A DNA stretch of 64,000 nt from CAZUNO01 sp964621445 [NCBI: Candidatus Hadarchaeota archaeon]. Its GTDB lineage: Archaea > CAYQAE01 > CAYVLA01. Every line of letters begins with the position of its first letter. Positions within the stretch are counted from its first letter, which is position 1. The DNA lies in the NCBI GenBank assembly GCA_964621445.1, contig CAZUNO010000011.1, positions 17,298 to 81,297 on the forward strand, written 5' to 3'. A program made the position numbers and the translations under genes. The notes below the pieces were generated by a model. The model saw only the letters and a list, made by a program, of their open reading frames with translations, had not been told where the DNA came from and ran no database searches. Shown piece after piece: positions 27,394-35,853 of this stretch.

Positions 27394-28941
27394 GTGGAAA
27401 TCACCCTGGTATCAATCAAGATCTTGGTCTCGACCGTCATACTGATAGCCACGGTTACCGTGGGAAGCGTGGGGTTTCACCATTTCGAGAGGGGGCAGAA
27501 CCTTACCTGGACCGATTCCGTATACTTCACCATCGTGACCATTACCACCGTGGGGTACGGAGAGATCCATCCCCAGACCGATGCGGGAAAGCTGTTTGCC
27601 ATCCCGGTGATTACAATAGGCGTTTCCTCGGCCCTCTCCACCCTCACCGTACTCTTCGGCGCTCTGCTGGAGGACCGCGTCAGGAGGGCGGTAACCGGCC
27701 TGTCACAACCGGAGAAGTACGAGGACCACGTCATACTCTGCGGGTCAGGTGACCTGGCGGAGATAGTTGCCAAGGAACTCAGGCTGAACAACGTGGATTA
27801 CGTCCGCGTTTCCAGAGAGGAGATACCAGGGCAAACAAGGCTCATAGTGGGAGACCCCGGCGATGAGGGGATCCTAAAACGGGCAGGTATCATGAATGCA
27901 GTATCCCTGGTAGTTCTACTGGAGGACCGGGAGGAGTTCTTCGTTACCCTTGAGGCCAAGCGCCTGAGGCCCGATCTCCGGGTGGTGACGGCGGTTGAGG
28001 ACCCCGAAAATAAGACCAGGCTGGAGGAGGTGGGGGCGGATCTGGTGGTTGCATGCGATACCCTGTCGGCAAGGCTGTTGGCCATGGCCTCGGAGAGGCA
28101 TTTCTCCATGGGCTTCTTCGATACCGATATATCGCCCAGGCCTATAGCTCTCAGCGAGATCTCCATACCTGAGGGGAGCCCGGTGGTGGGGAAGACCCTG
28201 GCCGAACTTTCCATCCCCGAGAGATTCGGCCTGTCGGTGGTAGCTCTCACCAGGGGTAAGAAGCTGGAGCCCAATCCGGATCCATTCCAGGAACTGGAGG
28301 CCGGGGGCCAGATAGTGGTATTCGGCGAGAAGGAAAACGCGTCCGATCTCAAGGCCTACGCATCGGGTGGTAGGGCGGGGACGGGTGAGGTGGAGATTCC
28401 ACGGGTCGAGAAACGTAAGGGGCTTCCCACAGAGATCCGGTCCCGGGGACCGAGGATGATGACCAACCTATTCCTGATAGTGCTGGTGATGGTCTTCTAC
28501 CAGTTCATCTCCCCCGTTTTCTCTGCAGCGGGCATTACCCTTAATCTCCAGGAGATGTTTAACCTGGCCATATTCTTCGTGGTGCTGGCCGCCATAGGCT
28601 ATCTCCTGTTCTCGGTTCTATCCGACTTCAAGATACTGGTGGATGCTGGGTTCCTGACCGCCAGTGGGTTGGACAGCGTGGTTCAGGCCAGTGGGGTGAG
28701 GAGGATCATCAGGAATGGAGTATTCATGGCTCTGATTGTGGTGCTGGGCCTGGTGGTCGGCCCCCTCCTGGGATCGATGGGGGGAGGCGCCGTCTGGGTG
28801 GCGGGGGCCATACCCTGGATATGCCTGGGGCTTCTCCTGGTGGTCCTCTACGACATGGGCTCCTTCCTCCACGGGGCCATGATCCGTTTCGTGAGAAGGG
28901 TGGCCGAGACCTTTGCTAGGTCCATAGAGGAGGGTGATTGA
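27394..28941 (+). CDS. Potassium channel with RCK domains and an extra C-terminal membrane domain
   Basis: Residues 1-95 form a two-helix pore: helix 7-28, pore loop with the potassium selectivity filter TTVGYG at 51-56, helix about 66-88. A TrkA-N/RCK domain follows (VILCGSGDLAEIVAKELRL near residue 110), then a TrkA-C domain around 240-320. This is the MthK/Kch plan. Unusually the chain continues with about 160 residues containing some four hydrophobic helices (from NLFLIVLVMVFYQFISPVF, about residue 357), a domain I do not recognise in such channels. The start is GTG 27394; a TATA-like CAATATTTTAG lies at 27342-27352. The TrkA-like gene downstream overlaps its stop, so the two probably assemble together. 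Confidence 0.82.
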   Translation: MEITLVSIKILVSTVILIATVTVGSVGFHHFERGQNLTWTDSVYFTIVTITTVGYGEIHPQTDAGKLFAIPVITIGVSSALSTLTVLFGALLEDRVRRAVTGLSQPEKYEDHVILCGSGDLAEIVAKELRLNNVDYVRVSREEIPGQTRLIVGDPGDEGILKRAGIMNAVSLVVLLEDREEFFVTLEAKRLRPDLRVVTAVEDPENKTRLEEVGADLVVACDTLSARLLAMASERHFSMGFFDTDISPRPIALSEISIPEGSPVVGKTLAELSIPERFGLSVVALTRGKKLEPNPDPFQELEAGGQIVVFGEKENASDLKAYASGGRAGTGEVEIPRVEKRKGLPTEIRSRGPRMMTNLFLIVLVMVFYQFISPVFSAAGITLNLQEMFNLAIFFVVLAAIGYLLFSVLSDFKILVDAGFLTASGLDSVVQASGVRRIIRNGVFMALIVVLGLVVGPLLGSMGGGAVWVAGAIPWICLGLLLVVLYDMGSFLHGAMIRFVRRVAETFARSIEEGD

Positions 28942-29627
28942 TGGTACAGGGAGTAGTGATATGCGGGGATGGGCCACTGATCCCCAGCGTTTGCATGTAC
29001 CTATTAAAGTCACACAGGAGGGTAAACCTCATCAGTCCCAACCCCTCCCTGGCCATTGAGGGCGTGGATTTCACGGAGGGTGACCCCACGGACTCGGGGG
29101 AGCTCTCGCGGGCCGGGGTGGGTGATGCCTCGGATATCATTGTGATATGCGCGGAGGACTGGGACGCCGCCGTTATAGTCATGAATGCCAGGAAGATCAA
29201 TGAGGAGGCCACTATAGTGGTCAATGTGAATAGAGAAAACAGCGCCCAGAAGCTTTACTCACTGGGCGCCTCCAGGGTGGTGTTTCCCCTCTCGGTTAGC
29301 GGCCACCTGATAGCCAGCGCGGCCTCATCGCCAGTGCTGGCCGAGTTCATGGATCGGATAATTCTCACCCAGGATATCGAGATAGGACATATCGAGATAG
29401 ACGAGGACAGCGATATGGTGGGTAAAAAAATCGGTGACCTTAAATTGAGGGAGATGACCGGTTGCTGGGTGTTGGGCATCGTCAGTCCGGGCAAGGAATT
29501 CGTTCCCAATCCGGGGTCTGAGGCCGAGATCCAGGACGGTCAGACCCTGATATGCCTGGGTTCCTCTGAGGGTCTGAGGGATTTCTTCGAGTCGGCCAAG
29601 TCCTCCTACCGGGAGGGCGGGGGATAG
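28941..29627 (+). CDS. TrkA-like RCK protein with degenerate nucleotide site
   Basis: The 228 residues give a TrkA-N plus TrkA-C protein. The usual GxGxxG is replaced by ICGDGPLIPSVCMYL and the acidic residue after strand 2 by ISPNPS, so classical NAD binding is doubtful. The RCK-C half is well kept (DEDSDMVGKKIGDLKLREM). The ATG overlaps the channel gene's TGA by one base (an in-frame TTG lies three bases earlier). It likely forms a mixed gating ring with the preceding channel, in which the degenerate subunit would bind a different ligand or none. Confidence 0.75.
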   Translation: MVQGVVICGDGPLIPSVCMYLLKSHRRVNLISPNPSLAIEGVDFTEGDPTDSGELSRAGVGDASDIIVICAEDWDAAVIVMNARKINEEATIVVNVNRENSAQKLYSLGASRVVFPLSVSGHLIASAASSPVLAEFMDRIILTQDIEIGHIEIDEDSDMVGKKIGDLKLREMTGCWVLGIVSPGKEFVPNPGSEAEIQDGQTLICLGSSEGLRDFFESAKSSYREGGG

Positions 29628-29636
29628 TCGTATGGG

Positions 29637-29816
29637 ATTATTACGGGTTTTTCGGGGGAGCGAAAGGCGATAACGCCCTATTGGGGATGGATCGGGCTGC
29701 TCCTATGTCTGGTGGCAATGGCGGCCAGCGCCTGGCGGTTCGCCGAGAGCGGAAACCCGCTGCTGATCCTGATAACCCTGGTGGCCGGCCTACTTGCCCA
29801 CAGGTTGTCACGGTAG
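29637..29816 (+). CDS. Possible two-helix small membrane protein lacking a normal start codon
   Basis: Between 29628 and 29879 one frame reads GERKAITPYWGWIGLLLCLV and, after a short hydrophilic turn, NPLLILITLVAGLLAHRL before a TAG at 29814, a convincing two-helix membrane protein of about 60 codons. No ATG, GTG or TTG precedes the first helix in this frame; only ATT codons at 29637/29640 follow the upstream stop. An ATG at 29632 in another frame would join it after a single-base shift near the T/G run at 29648-29660. Either an unusual start, a frameshift, or a sequence error. No family recognised. Confidence 0.35.
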   Translation: MITGFSGERKAITPYWGWIGLLLCLVAMAASAWRFAESGNPLLILITLVAGLLAHRLSR

Positions 29817-29879
29817 CTCACGGAAAGCTTCATATCCATCCCCTGCCCGAGAAGGGGGTGGAGTGACCGAGGTGGTAGA

Positions 29880-32246
29880 GTGGAAAATCATGACGATCGA
29901 GATTGGGTAGTATCTATCCCGGAGGGTTGCCTACTGGACGGGGGAGTAAGGGTTTGTCTTCGAGATCTAAAGGACAAGGCGCGGGAAATAGGCATTAGCA
30001 TTGAAGTCGGTTCAGGGGTGAGGGGGAGAAACATGTTGATAGTGGGCGATACCTCGAGGAACCCGCTCACCGCCGATCTGGTCAGCCGAGGCCTGATAAA
30101 AACCAGGGAGGTCTCTACCCAGGGATATGAGATCCTGAACACGGCTTTTGAGGGGACTAGAGCGGTCGTGGTACGCGGCGGATCGCTGACCGGTGAGATC
30201 TATGGACTCTATGATATCATGGATGGGATAAGTATCTCCAATCGAATCGACCACCCTGATTCCAGGAGGGAACCCGACCTAAAAATGAGGTACACACGCA
30301 TCCCGGTGAGGTGCAAGAGGGACGTCCAACGGGCTTTCAGATATCGGCTTAACATGGTATTCGGGGAGAACCCGCTGAACCTCCTGCCTTGGGGAAGCGA
30401 TGACCTGCGGGAGAGGAACCGGATGTTGAGAGAGGAAACACGAGACCTGGCCCGCTATGCCCACTCCCTGCACATGAAGTTCCTGGCCATGGGCACAGAG
30501 TTCACCTACCACCCCGATCTCCTGGACGAGTTCAAGGCCTCCCTGGACCCATCTGATCCCGGGCTCTGGGAGGCCTTTCGGGCCAAGTTCAGGCGCCTGC
30601 TGGAGGCAGTACCGGAGCTGGACGGCGTGTGCACCTTCACCGGGGAGGAGCAGAGATACTGGGATCCATTTCGGACCTTTGACCTCGTGCACGGGGGGGC
30701 GGAGTGCGGCTGGTCCCTGGAGAGGCGGTTCCGTACCTATGTCAAGGCCCTGTGGGATGTCGTGGTCGGGGAGTTCGATAAGCTCTTGGTGGTTCGCACC
30801 TGGAATACCAATTCATATGAGCAGCATTCCCAGCCCGAGGTCTATGCTGGGATTTTCAATGAGGACGTTCCCAGGAGGAACCTGTACCTGGTTCCCAGCT
30901 TCACCCAAAACGATAGATGGTGGTTCCAGGCCTATAACCCTACCTTCAACCTGACTTCACACTCTATGATGACCGTATTCGAGACCATGGATTACCATGA
31001 TGGGGGTCAGTTCTTTCCCACCTTTCCGGGATTCTACTTCCAGGCCGGGCTGGAGCATATCATGGGCGGGGGTGAAGGAAACCTCGAGGGCGCCAGTCTG
31101 GACCTACCCCGGGAGGAGGGCTGGGATACCCGGAACCTGACCGCCTACACGGTCACCCGGCTCATGTGGGATCACACGGAAGAGCCGAGTAGGATAGCCG
31201 AGGACTTCTGCGCGGTCAAATTTGGCAAGGAGGTCGCTCAGGAACTGGCGGAGATCCTCCTCCTCTCCCCGGTGGCCTACAAGTACGGACTTTACATAGA
31301 GCCGGTGACCAGGGGCAGTTTCAGCAGCCTGACCCATATTCGCACAGGCGGGTTCATAGTGGACGGTTATCCGAAAATCGATAACGGCAGGGCCCACCTG
31401 GAGTTTCTTAGGGGCATATACCTCCGGTGCAAACCCTGGATGGCGGAAAACATGATGTACCTGGACCACGGGCTGGACACCGCGAAGATGATGGAGGCCA
31501 AATTTGATGAAATCGAAAGCCGGGTGGAGAATGGGGAGGAGGTTGAAAGGTCCTTGAGATACATGCGGCTTCTTATCGAGGTGAACAATCTCTATGTAAG
31601 GACATTCACTAGCTATTTTGAGTATATGGAGAACCCGACGGAGGAGATCAAAGGGAGCCTGGCGAAACTGCATGAAGGGCTCCGCGCCAATCTCCGGTGC
31701 TTCATGAACTGCCCGTGCTTTGAATTCAGGACCCACGGGGTTGACCGGCTCCTAGCCAGTGTGGAGGATGCACTCATGGACCGAGATGCGGCCCGGAGAA
31801 AGCTCGCGCGGTCACCGACCACCGCAGAGATCGAGGAGAGGGTCCTGGAACAGCAAAAATGCCACCGTGAGATAATCCATGATCAGGGCGACGGTCTAGT
31901 CGATCTAGTAAAAGTCATGTATTGGGAGGGAAGGGTGGACGGCAGGGATATACTATCCATACAGGAGGATAACCTGAGCGTCGAACACCTGCGATGGGAT
32001 CATATCTCACATGAGAGCAGCGAGTTTTTCTCCCCACTCCCCAAGAGAGAGGGATCAGTGATAATTGAGGACATCGAATCCCAATATATGCACCCCTTCG
32101 TGATCCAGCAACCCACTCGTGATAACGATTTCACCGCCAGGATCTACCTGAATGACGTTCCGGGGGGTGCACACTGGTGCAGGTTCAATCTTTACTTCAT
32201 TAGCAGGAGACCAGAAAAACTGGGACTCGATTTTTGGGAGGAATGA
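29880..32246 (+). CDS. GH67-like (alpha-glucuronidase-related) glycosidase, cytoplasmic
   Basis: A 788-residue protein without signal peptide. Residues 1-125 look like the beta-sandwich N-terminal domain shared by GH67, GH20 and DUF4838 proteins (AVVVRGGSLTGEIYGLYDIMDG). The middle fits a TIM barrel (MKFLAMGTEFTYHPDLLDEF, VCTFTGEEQRYWDPF, LLVVRTWNTNSYEQHSQ). The helical C-terminal part resembles GH67 (LTAYTVTRLMWDHTEEPSRI). Catalytic acids cannot be assigned with certainty, so the substrate is unproven; an alpha-linked uronic acid is the best guess. GTG start with a GGTGGTAG site. It is followed by an exported anchored protein whose paralogue at 59.1 kb lies near a second GH67/DUF4838-type gene. 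Confidence 0.6.
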   Translation: MENHDDRDWVVSIPEGCLLDGGVRVCLRDLKDKAREIGISIEVGSGVRGRNMLIVGDTSRNPLTADLVSRGLIKTREVSTQGYEILNTAFEGTRAVVVRGGSLTGEIYGLYDIMDGISISNRIDHPDSRREPDLKMRYTRIPVRCKRDVQRAFRYRLNMVFGENPLNLLPWGSDDLRERNRMLREETRDLARYAHSLHMKFLAMGTEFTYHPDLLDEFKASLDPSDPGLWEAFRAKFRRLLEAVPELDGVCTFTGEEQRYWDPFRTFDLVHGGAECGWSLERRFRTYVKALWDVVVGEFDKLLVVRTWNTNSYEQHSQPEVYAGIFNEDVPRRNLYLVPSFTQNDRWWFQAYNPTFNLTSHSMMTVFETMDYHDGGQFFPTFPGFYFQAGLEHIMGGGEGNLEGASLDLPREEGWDTRNLTAYTVTRLMWDHTEEPSRIAEDFCAVKFGKEVAQELAEILLLSPVAYKYGLYIEPVTRGSFSSLTHIRTGGFIVDGYPKIDNGRAHLEFLRGIYLRCKPWMAENMMYLDHGLDTAKMMEAKFDEIESRVENGEEVERSLRYMRLLIEVNNLYVRTFTSYFEYMENPTEEIKGSLAKLHEGLRANLRCFMNCPCFEFRTHGVDRLLASVEDALMDRDAARRKLARSPTTAEIEERVLEQQKCHREIIHDQGDGLVDLVKVMYWEGRVDGRDILSIQEDNLSVEHLRWDHISHESSEFFSPLPKREGSVIIEDIESQYMHPFVIQQPTRDNDFTARIYLNDVPGGAHWCRFNLYFISRRPEKLGLDFWEE

Positions 32247-32304
32247 ATTCAGGGCTGTTACCGATGGGCAAACTATTAATTCCAGGTTTATCATAATAGA
32301 TTCG

Positions 32305-33528
32305 TTGAATTCAAGGCGAGTTTTGCTTTTCATCATGGTTATATCGGTCATGACGATCGATGCCTCAACCCCACGTACGGACCCCGAAACCAATGTGATT
32401 CGGCTACTCCACATTGGAAAGGCATGGTACAAGCCAGGAAGCCCGGGACCGACATTTCTTAGGGATCCCAGAATCGACTGGAATCCGGTCCCGGCCCATG
32501 CATGGTCCCTGGGGGATAGGGCCTTCCGCATGTTGAGATTGTACCTGCCAAGATCAAAGAGCAGGTTTTTCGAGGAGTTCGATGTGGTGGCCATAGGAGG
32601 AATGGAGGCCCTCCATTTGAGGCTGGATTTTCAGGGCTGGCTCAAGGATGGAATGGAACAGGAGGGGATGGGCTTCGTGATGTCGGACGATTCGTCATCC
32701 TTTGGCACAAGCGGAAGCCACACGTCCTGGTACCTGGTTCCCCTGGGTGAATTGCTTCCGGTGGACGACAAACCGGTCGGAGGGTCCCCATATGGAGATG
32801 AGGAGGCCTTCCACGTGGTCCCGGTCATACCAGGCCATGAGTTTACCCGCCAAATACCCTGGCAGGAGGTATGGTTCGAGGCTAATAACCGGCCTTGGCC
32901 CAAGCCGGGGTCAACGACGGTTACCAGGATGTCAGAAGAACACGTCATCAACAGGAATAAGCCCCAGATGGTCCATTGGGATTTGGGAACTGCTAAAGGC
33001 AGGTCCGTGGCCTGGATACATGCATGGAACTATAGCCCCGATTTTTGGAGATGGAGATTTGCCCATGACGTGATAGCTCATGTAATCTACTTTACCGCTC
33101 AGGTCCCCATACCGGAAGACCTGCTTCTAATTCACACCATCAGGGAGAAAATCGGCGATTTCCACTTCGCTAGAATGTACGCACTATCCACCATAGAGTT
33201 TGCGGACAAGTTTCGAGCAAACACCATTTCAGTGGAGATAATGCTCAAGGAAGCAATGGATGGAAAGCAGGAGGCAGACCGTCTCTTTCTTCAACAGAAC
33301 TACGAGGAATCGGCAGATATGTTGGATGACCTCCTTGTCGATATTGACGAGATCATAAAGGAAGCAATTCGAGCCAAGGATAAGGCATTGGCATGGTTAT
33401 TTGCGATAGAGTGGCTAACGGTGTCATCCACGAGCCTGCTCGTGGGGGCAATAATCTGGACGTTGATGGTAAAGAGGAGATTGTACAAGGCTGTTGGCGA
33501 AACCAGGTTGAGAACCCGCGATTCCTAG
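32305..33528 (+). CDS. Exported, C-terminally anchored protein, paralogue of 59133-60353
   Basis: The TTG at 32305 gives a clean signal peptide (SRRVLLFIMVISVMTIDAS) and sits about 30 bases after a TATA-like AACTATTAAT, so it may be leaderless. The 407 residues contain a Rossmann/GATase-1-like fold region: RLLHIGKAWYKPGSPGP, then FDVVAIGGMEALHL and VAWIHAWNYSPDFWRW. A helical segment (about 290-355) follows, then one transmembrane helix and a basic tail, EWLTVSSTSLLVGAIIWTLM then VKRRLYKAVGETRL. The whole layout and the C-terminal motif match the 406-residue protein at 59.1 kb. The enzyme class is not assignable; the domain resembles ThuA/glutamine-amidotransferase-like proteins without an evident catalytic cysteine. 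Confidence 0.68.
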   Translation: MNSRRVLLFIMVISVMTIDASTPRTDPETNVIRLLHIGKAWYKPGSPGPTFLRDPRIDWNPVPAHAWSLGDRAFRMLRLYLPRSKSRFFEEFDVVAIGGMEALHLRLDFQGWLKDGMEQEGMGFVMSDDSSSFGTSGSHTSWYLVPLGELLPVDDKPVGGSPYGDEEAFHVVPVIPGHEFTRQIPWQEVWFEANNRPWPKPGSTTVTRMSEEHVINRNKPQMVHWDLGTAKGRSVAWIHAWNYSPDFWRWRFAHDVIAHVIYFTAQVPIPEDLLLIHTIREKIGDFHFARMYALSTIEFADKFRANTISVEIMLKEAMDGKQEADRLFLQQNYEESADMLDDLLVDIDEIIKEAIRAKDKALAWLFAIEWLTVSSTSLLVGAIIWTLMVKRRLYKAVGETRLRTRDS

Positions 33529-33577
33529 GCCTTAATTCTTCCCCCATGGAACCCGTCATCCTTTACCGGTCATTGTG

Positions 33578-34366
33578 CTACCTGTAACAAGTGATTCCGG
33601 CATCCATATCGGACGGTGTCTCGTCATTGGCAGTTATCTGGAATCCATCCCCGGATGCCCGGTATACCCGGGGCTGGAATGCCTCGGCGCTGGAGGCCAC
33701 GCTCCTCTTAATGGGAAGCAGGTACTTGGCCTTCCTCTCCCCAGATGAGACCCCCCACAGAAGCGAGGCATCGGCGAGGTGAATCATCCTGGCCTTATAG
33801 GTTTCCGGATGGGAGTACCAGTCGGCCATGCCTATCACCGTGCCCTTCCTGGATTTCAAGCCGGACAGGAGGTGGGCGAACAGGGAGATGTGTTCCCGTT
33901 CCCCCATATCCATGGCTATATCTGTGAGGTTGAACTCCAGACCCAGGAAGTCATGGGGGTTGGACTCCCGCCATAGCTCGTGTATTACCTCCCTCAATGA
34001 GCCCGGTCCGCTGGTTGCGCTGGTGTCCACGACATACCTGAGGTCATGGTTCTTGTTTCTGTCTGGAGTGCCGAATAGCTGGAGATTTGCCGAATGACAA
34101 TCCAGGAAGTGGAGCCGTTTGCCCAGTTCGGTCATCATTTCCCAGGACCCGATTTCGAGATCCCCCACCCTTTCCAGGAATTCGTCGATGGTCCAGCAGG
34201 TGGAAAGGACCACCAGGTCCCTTGCGGTCCCCTCCATCAGGAGCCAGGTGGAGACCAGTCGTAGGGGGTCCAGATGGGTCTCGGGCATTACCCAGAATAA
34301 CGTATAGCCGGGCGAGGGGATGGGAAACCATCCCTGGAATAAACCTGAAGATGAGTGAGCATTCAT
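33578..34366 (-). CDS. KaiC/RecA-like protein lacking a P-loop
   Basis: The 262 residues follow the order of a KaiC-type ATPase: GWFPIPSPGYTLFWVMPET at the Walker A position, STWLLMEGTARDLVVLSTCW where KaiC has the phospho-binding helix and strand, TIDEFLERVGDLEIGSWEMM, LHFLDCHSA, and DFLGLEFNLTDIAMDMG near Walker B. The GxxxxGK[ST] motif is absent, so ATP hydrolysis is unlikely. Archaeal relatives act in signalling, often with receptor domains; none is attached here. It is convergent with the anchored protein gene and lies downstream of ahcY. Assignment rests on architecture rather than a sharp motif. Confidence 0.45.
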   Translation of the reverse strand: MNAHSSSGLFQGWFPIPSPGYTLFWVMPETHLDPLRLVSTWLLMEGTARDLVVLSTCWTIDEFLERVGDLEIGSWEMMTELGKRLHFLDCHSANLQLFGTPDRNKNHDLRYVVDTSATSGPGSLREVIHELWRESNPHDFLGLEFNLTDIAMDMGEREHISLFAHLLSGLKSRKGTVIGMADWYSHPETYKARMIHLADASLLWGVSSGERKAKYLLPIKRSVASSAEAFQPRVYRASGDGFQITANDETPSDMDAGITCYR

Positions 34367-34452
34367 CCGTATTTCCAGAGGCGAAATGATCCATTATGGT
34401 GTTCCAGGGCCGAGGCGTGCCTATTCAAAAAAGGATTTTGGCCAGCCCGGGG

Positions 34453-35709
34453 CTAGGTTCCGGTCTCCCAGCTCTGGATATACTCCCTCTGCTCATCGGT
34501 CATCTCGTCGATCTCGATTTCCATGGTGGCCAGCTTCCTCCGGGCCACCTCCTCGTCGATCTCCGGCGGAACCGACAGTACCTTCTCGCGATCCAGTTCC
34601 TGACTGTTCTCCTTGAGCCAGCGAGCGGTGAGTGCGTGAACGGCGAAGCTCATGTCCATAACCTCGCTGGGATGCCCGTAGGCCAGGGCCAGGTTTACCA
34701 GCCGGCCCTCGGCCAACAGCAACAGTCTACTCCCATCGGATAGGGTCCTCTCCTCCACCATGTCCTGGATCTCCCGGCTGCTCTCGGTAAGGGAGTCCAG
34801 GTCCTCCAGGGATATCTCGACGTTGAAGTGACCAGCGTTGCACATGATGGCACCGTCCTTCATCCGGGCCATGTGCTCCTTCCTTATAACGTCCCTGTTC
34901 CCGGTGGCGGTGATGAAGACGTCCCCCAAAGGGGCGGCCTGGCTCAGGGATGCCACCTGGAAACCCTCCATAGTGGCATTCAAGGCCCGGTGGGGATCGA
35001 CCTCGGTCACTATGACCTGTGCTCCCAGTCCCCTGGCCCTCATGGCGATACCCCGGCCGCAGTGCCCGAATCCGCACACCACTACCGTCTTCCCGGCCAT
35101 CAGTATCTTGGTCCCGTTGAGGATCCCGTGAATCGCGGACTGACCGGTCCCGAAAACGTTGTCCATCTCCCACTTCACCTTGGCATCATTAACCGCCACC
35201 ACGGGGAACTTCAAAACACCGTCCTTCTCCATGGCCCGGAACCTGATGACCCCGGTGGTCGTCTCCTCCTGGCCCCCCAGCACCTCCTCGATCCATTCCG
35301 GGTCCTCTTTGTGGATGTGGGATATGAGGTCCGCTCCATCATCCATGATTATATGGGGCCTTATTGAGGAGACCTGTTCGATGCACCAGTAGTAGTCCTC
35401 GGTGCCGAGTCCCCGCCAGCCATAGACCTTTATCCCCCTGCTGGCCAGTGATGCGGCCACATCGTCCTGGGTGCTCAGTGGGTTGGAGGGACATAGGGCC
35501 ACATCGGCTCCTCCCTCCCTGAGGGCCAGGACGAGGCTCGCGGTTTCCTTTGTTATGTGGAGGCAGGCCCCGATCCTCAGGTCCTCCAGCGGCTTCCGGG
35601 ATCCGAAATCCGATGATATCTGATTCAGGACGGGCATGTTGGCCTGCGCCCATTCCACCGAGAGATCTCCCTCATCCGAGAGGTCCATGTCCTTTACCTT
35701 GTAATCCAT
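34453..35709 (-). CDS. ahcY: Adenosylhomocysteinase (S-adenosyl/inosylhomocysteine hydrolase)
   Basis: Removes the methylation by-product SAH (or, in some archaea, its deaminated form SIH). NAD-binding motif VVVCGFGHCGRGIAMRARGL is near residue 210. Active-site elements HIIMDDGADLISHIH, LGGQEETTTGVIR and AVNDAKVKWEMDNVFGTGQS are intact, as is ITATGNRDVI. With the ATG at 35709 (a GTGAG site precedes it) the protein has 418 residues, normal for archaea; an in-frame start at 35802 would add an unconserved, disordered-looking 31 residues. The gene is divergent from the RFC operon. Confidence 0.92.
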   Translation of the reverse strand: MDYKVKDMDLSDEGDLSVEWAQANMPVLNQISSDFGSRKPLEDLRIGACLHITKETASLVLALREGGADVALCPSNPLSTQDDVAASLASRGIKVYGWRGLGTEDYYWCIEQVSSIRPHIIMDDGADLISHIHKEDPEWIEEVLGGQEETTTGVIRFRAMEKDGVLKFPVVAVNDAKVKWEMDNVFGTGQSAIHGILNGTKILMAGKTVVVCGFGHCGRGIAMRARGLGAQVIVTEVDPHRALNATMEGFQVASLSQAAPLGDVFITATGNRDVIRKEHMARMKDGAIMCNAGHFNVEISLEDLDSLTESSREIQDMVEERTLSDGSRLLLLAEGRLVNLALAYGHPSEVMDMSFAVHALTARWLKENSQELDREKVLSVPPEIDEEVARRKLATMEIEIDEMTDEQREYIQSWETGT

Positions 35710-35806
35710 ATTCTCACTGTCCGTCCTAGGGAATTCACCCTCATTAATTTGCCCGCCACCCGGAGAGGAATTGTTGGAGCTAACTAACAGGTCAGCGATC
35801 AAAACT

Positions 35807-35816
35807 CATTTTTATG
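35807..35816 (+). promoter_or_regulatory. TATA box of the RFC operon
   Basis: CATTTTTATG lies about 40 bases before the TTG start of the RFC small subunit at 35854, with initiation expected near 35838. The start codon has a GGTGAT site. Confidence 0.5.
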
Positions 35817-35853
35817 TGCCGTTGCCTAGTGGTAACGATCAAAAGGTGATTTA

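Noticed and set aside
32152-32304. Upstream extension of the anchored protein at 32305
   Set aside because: It would overlap the GH67-like gene by about 95 bases and bury the signal peptide behind some 50 unconserved residues.
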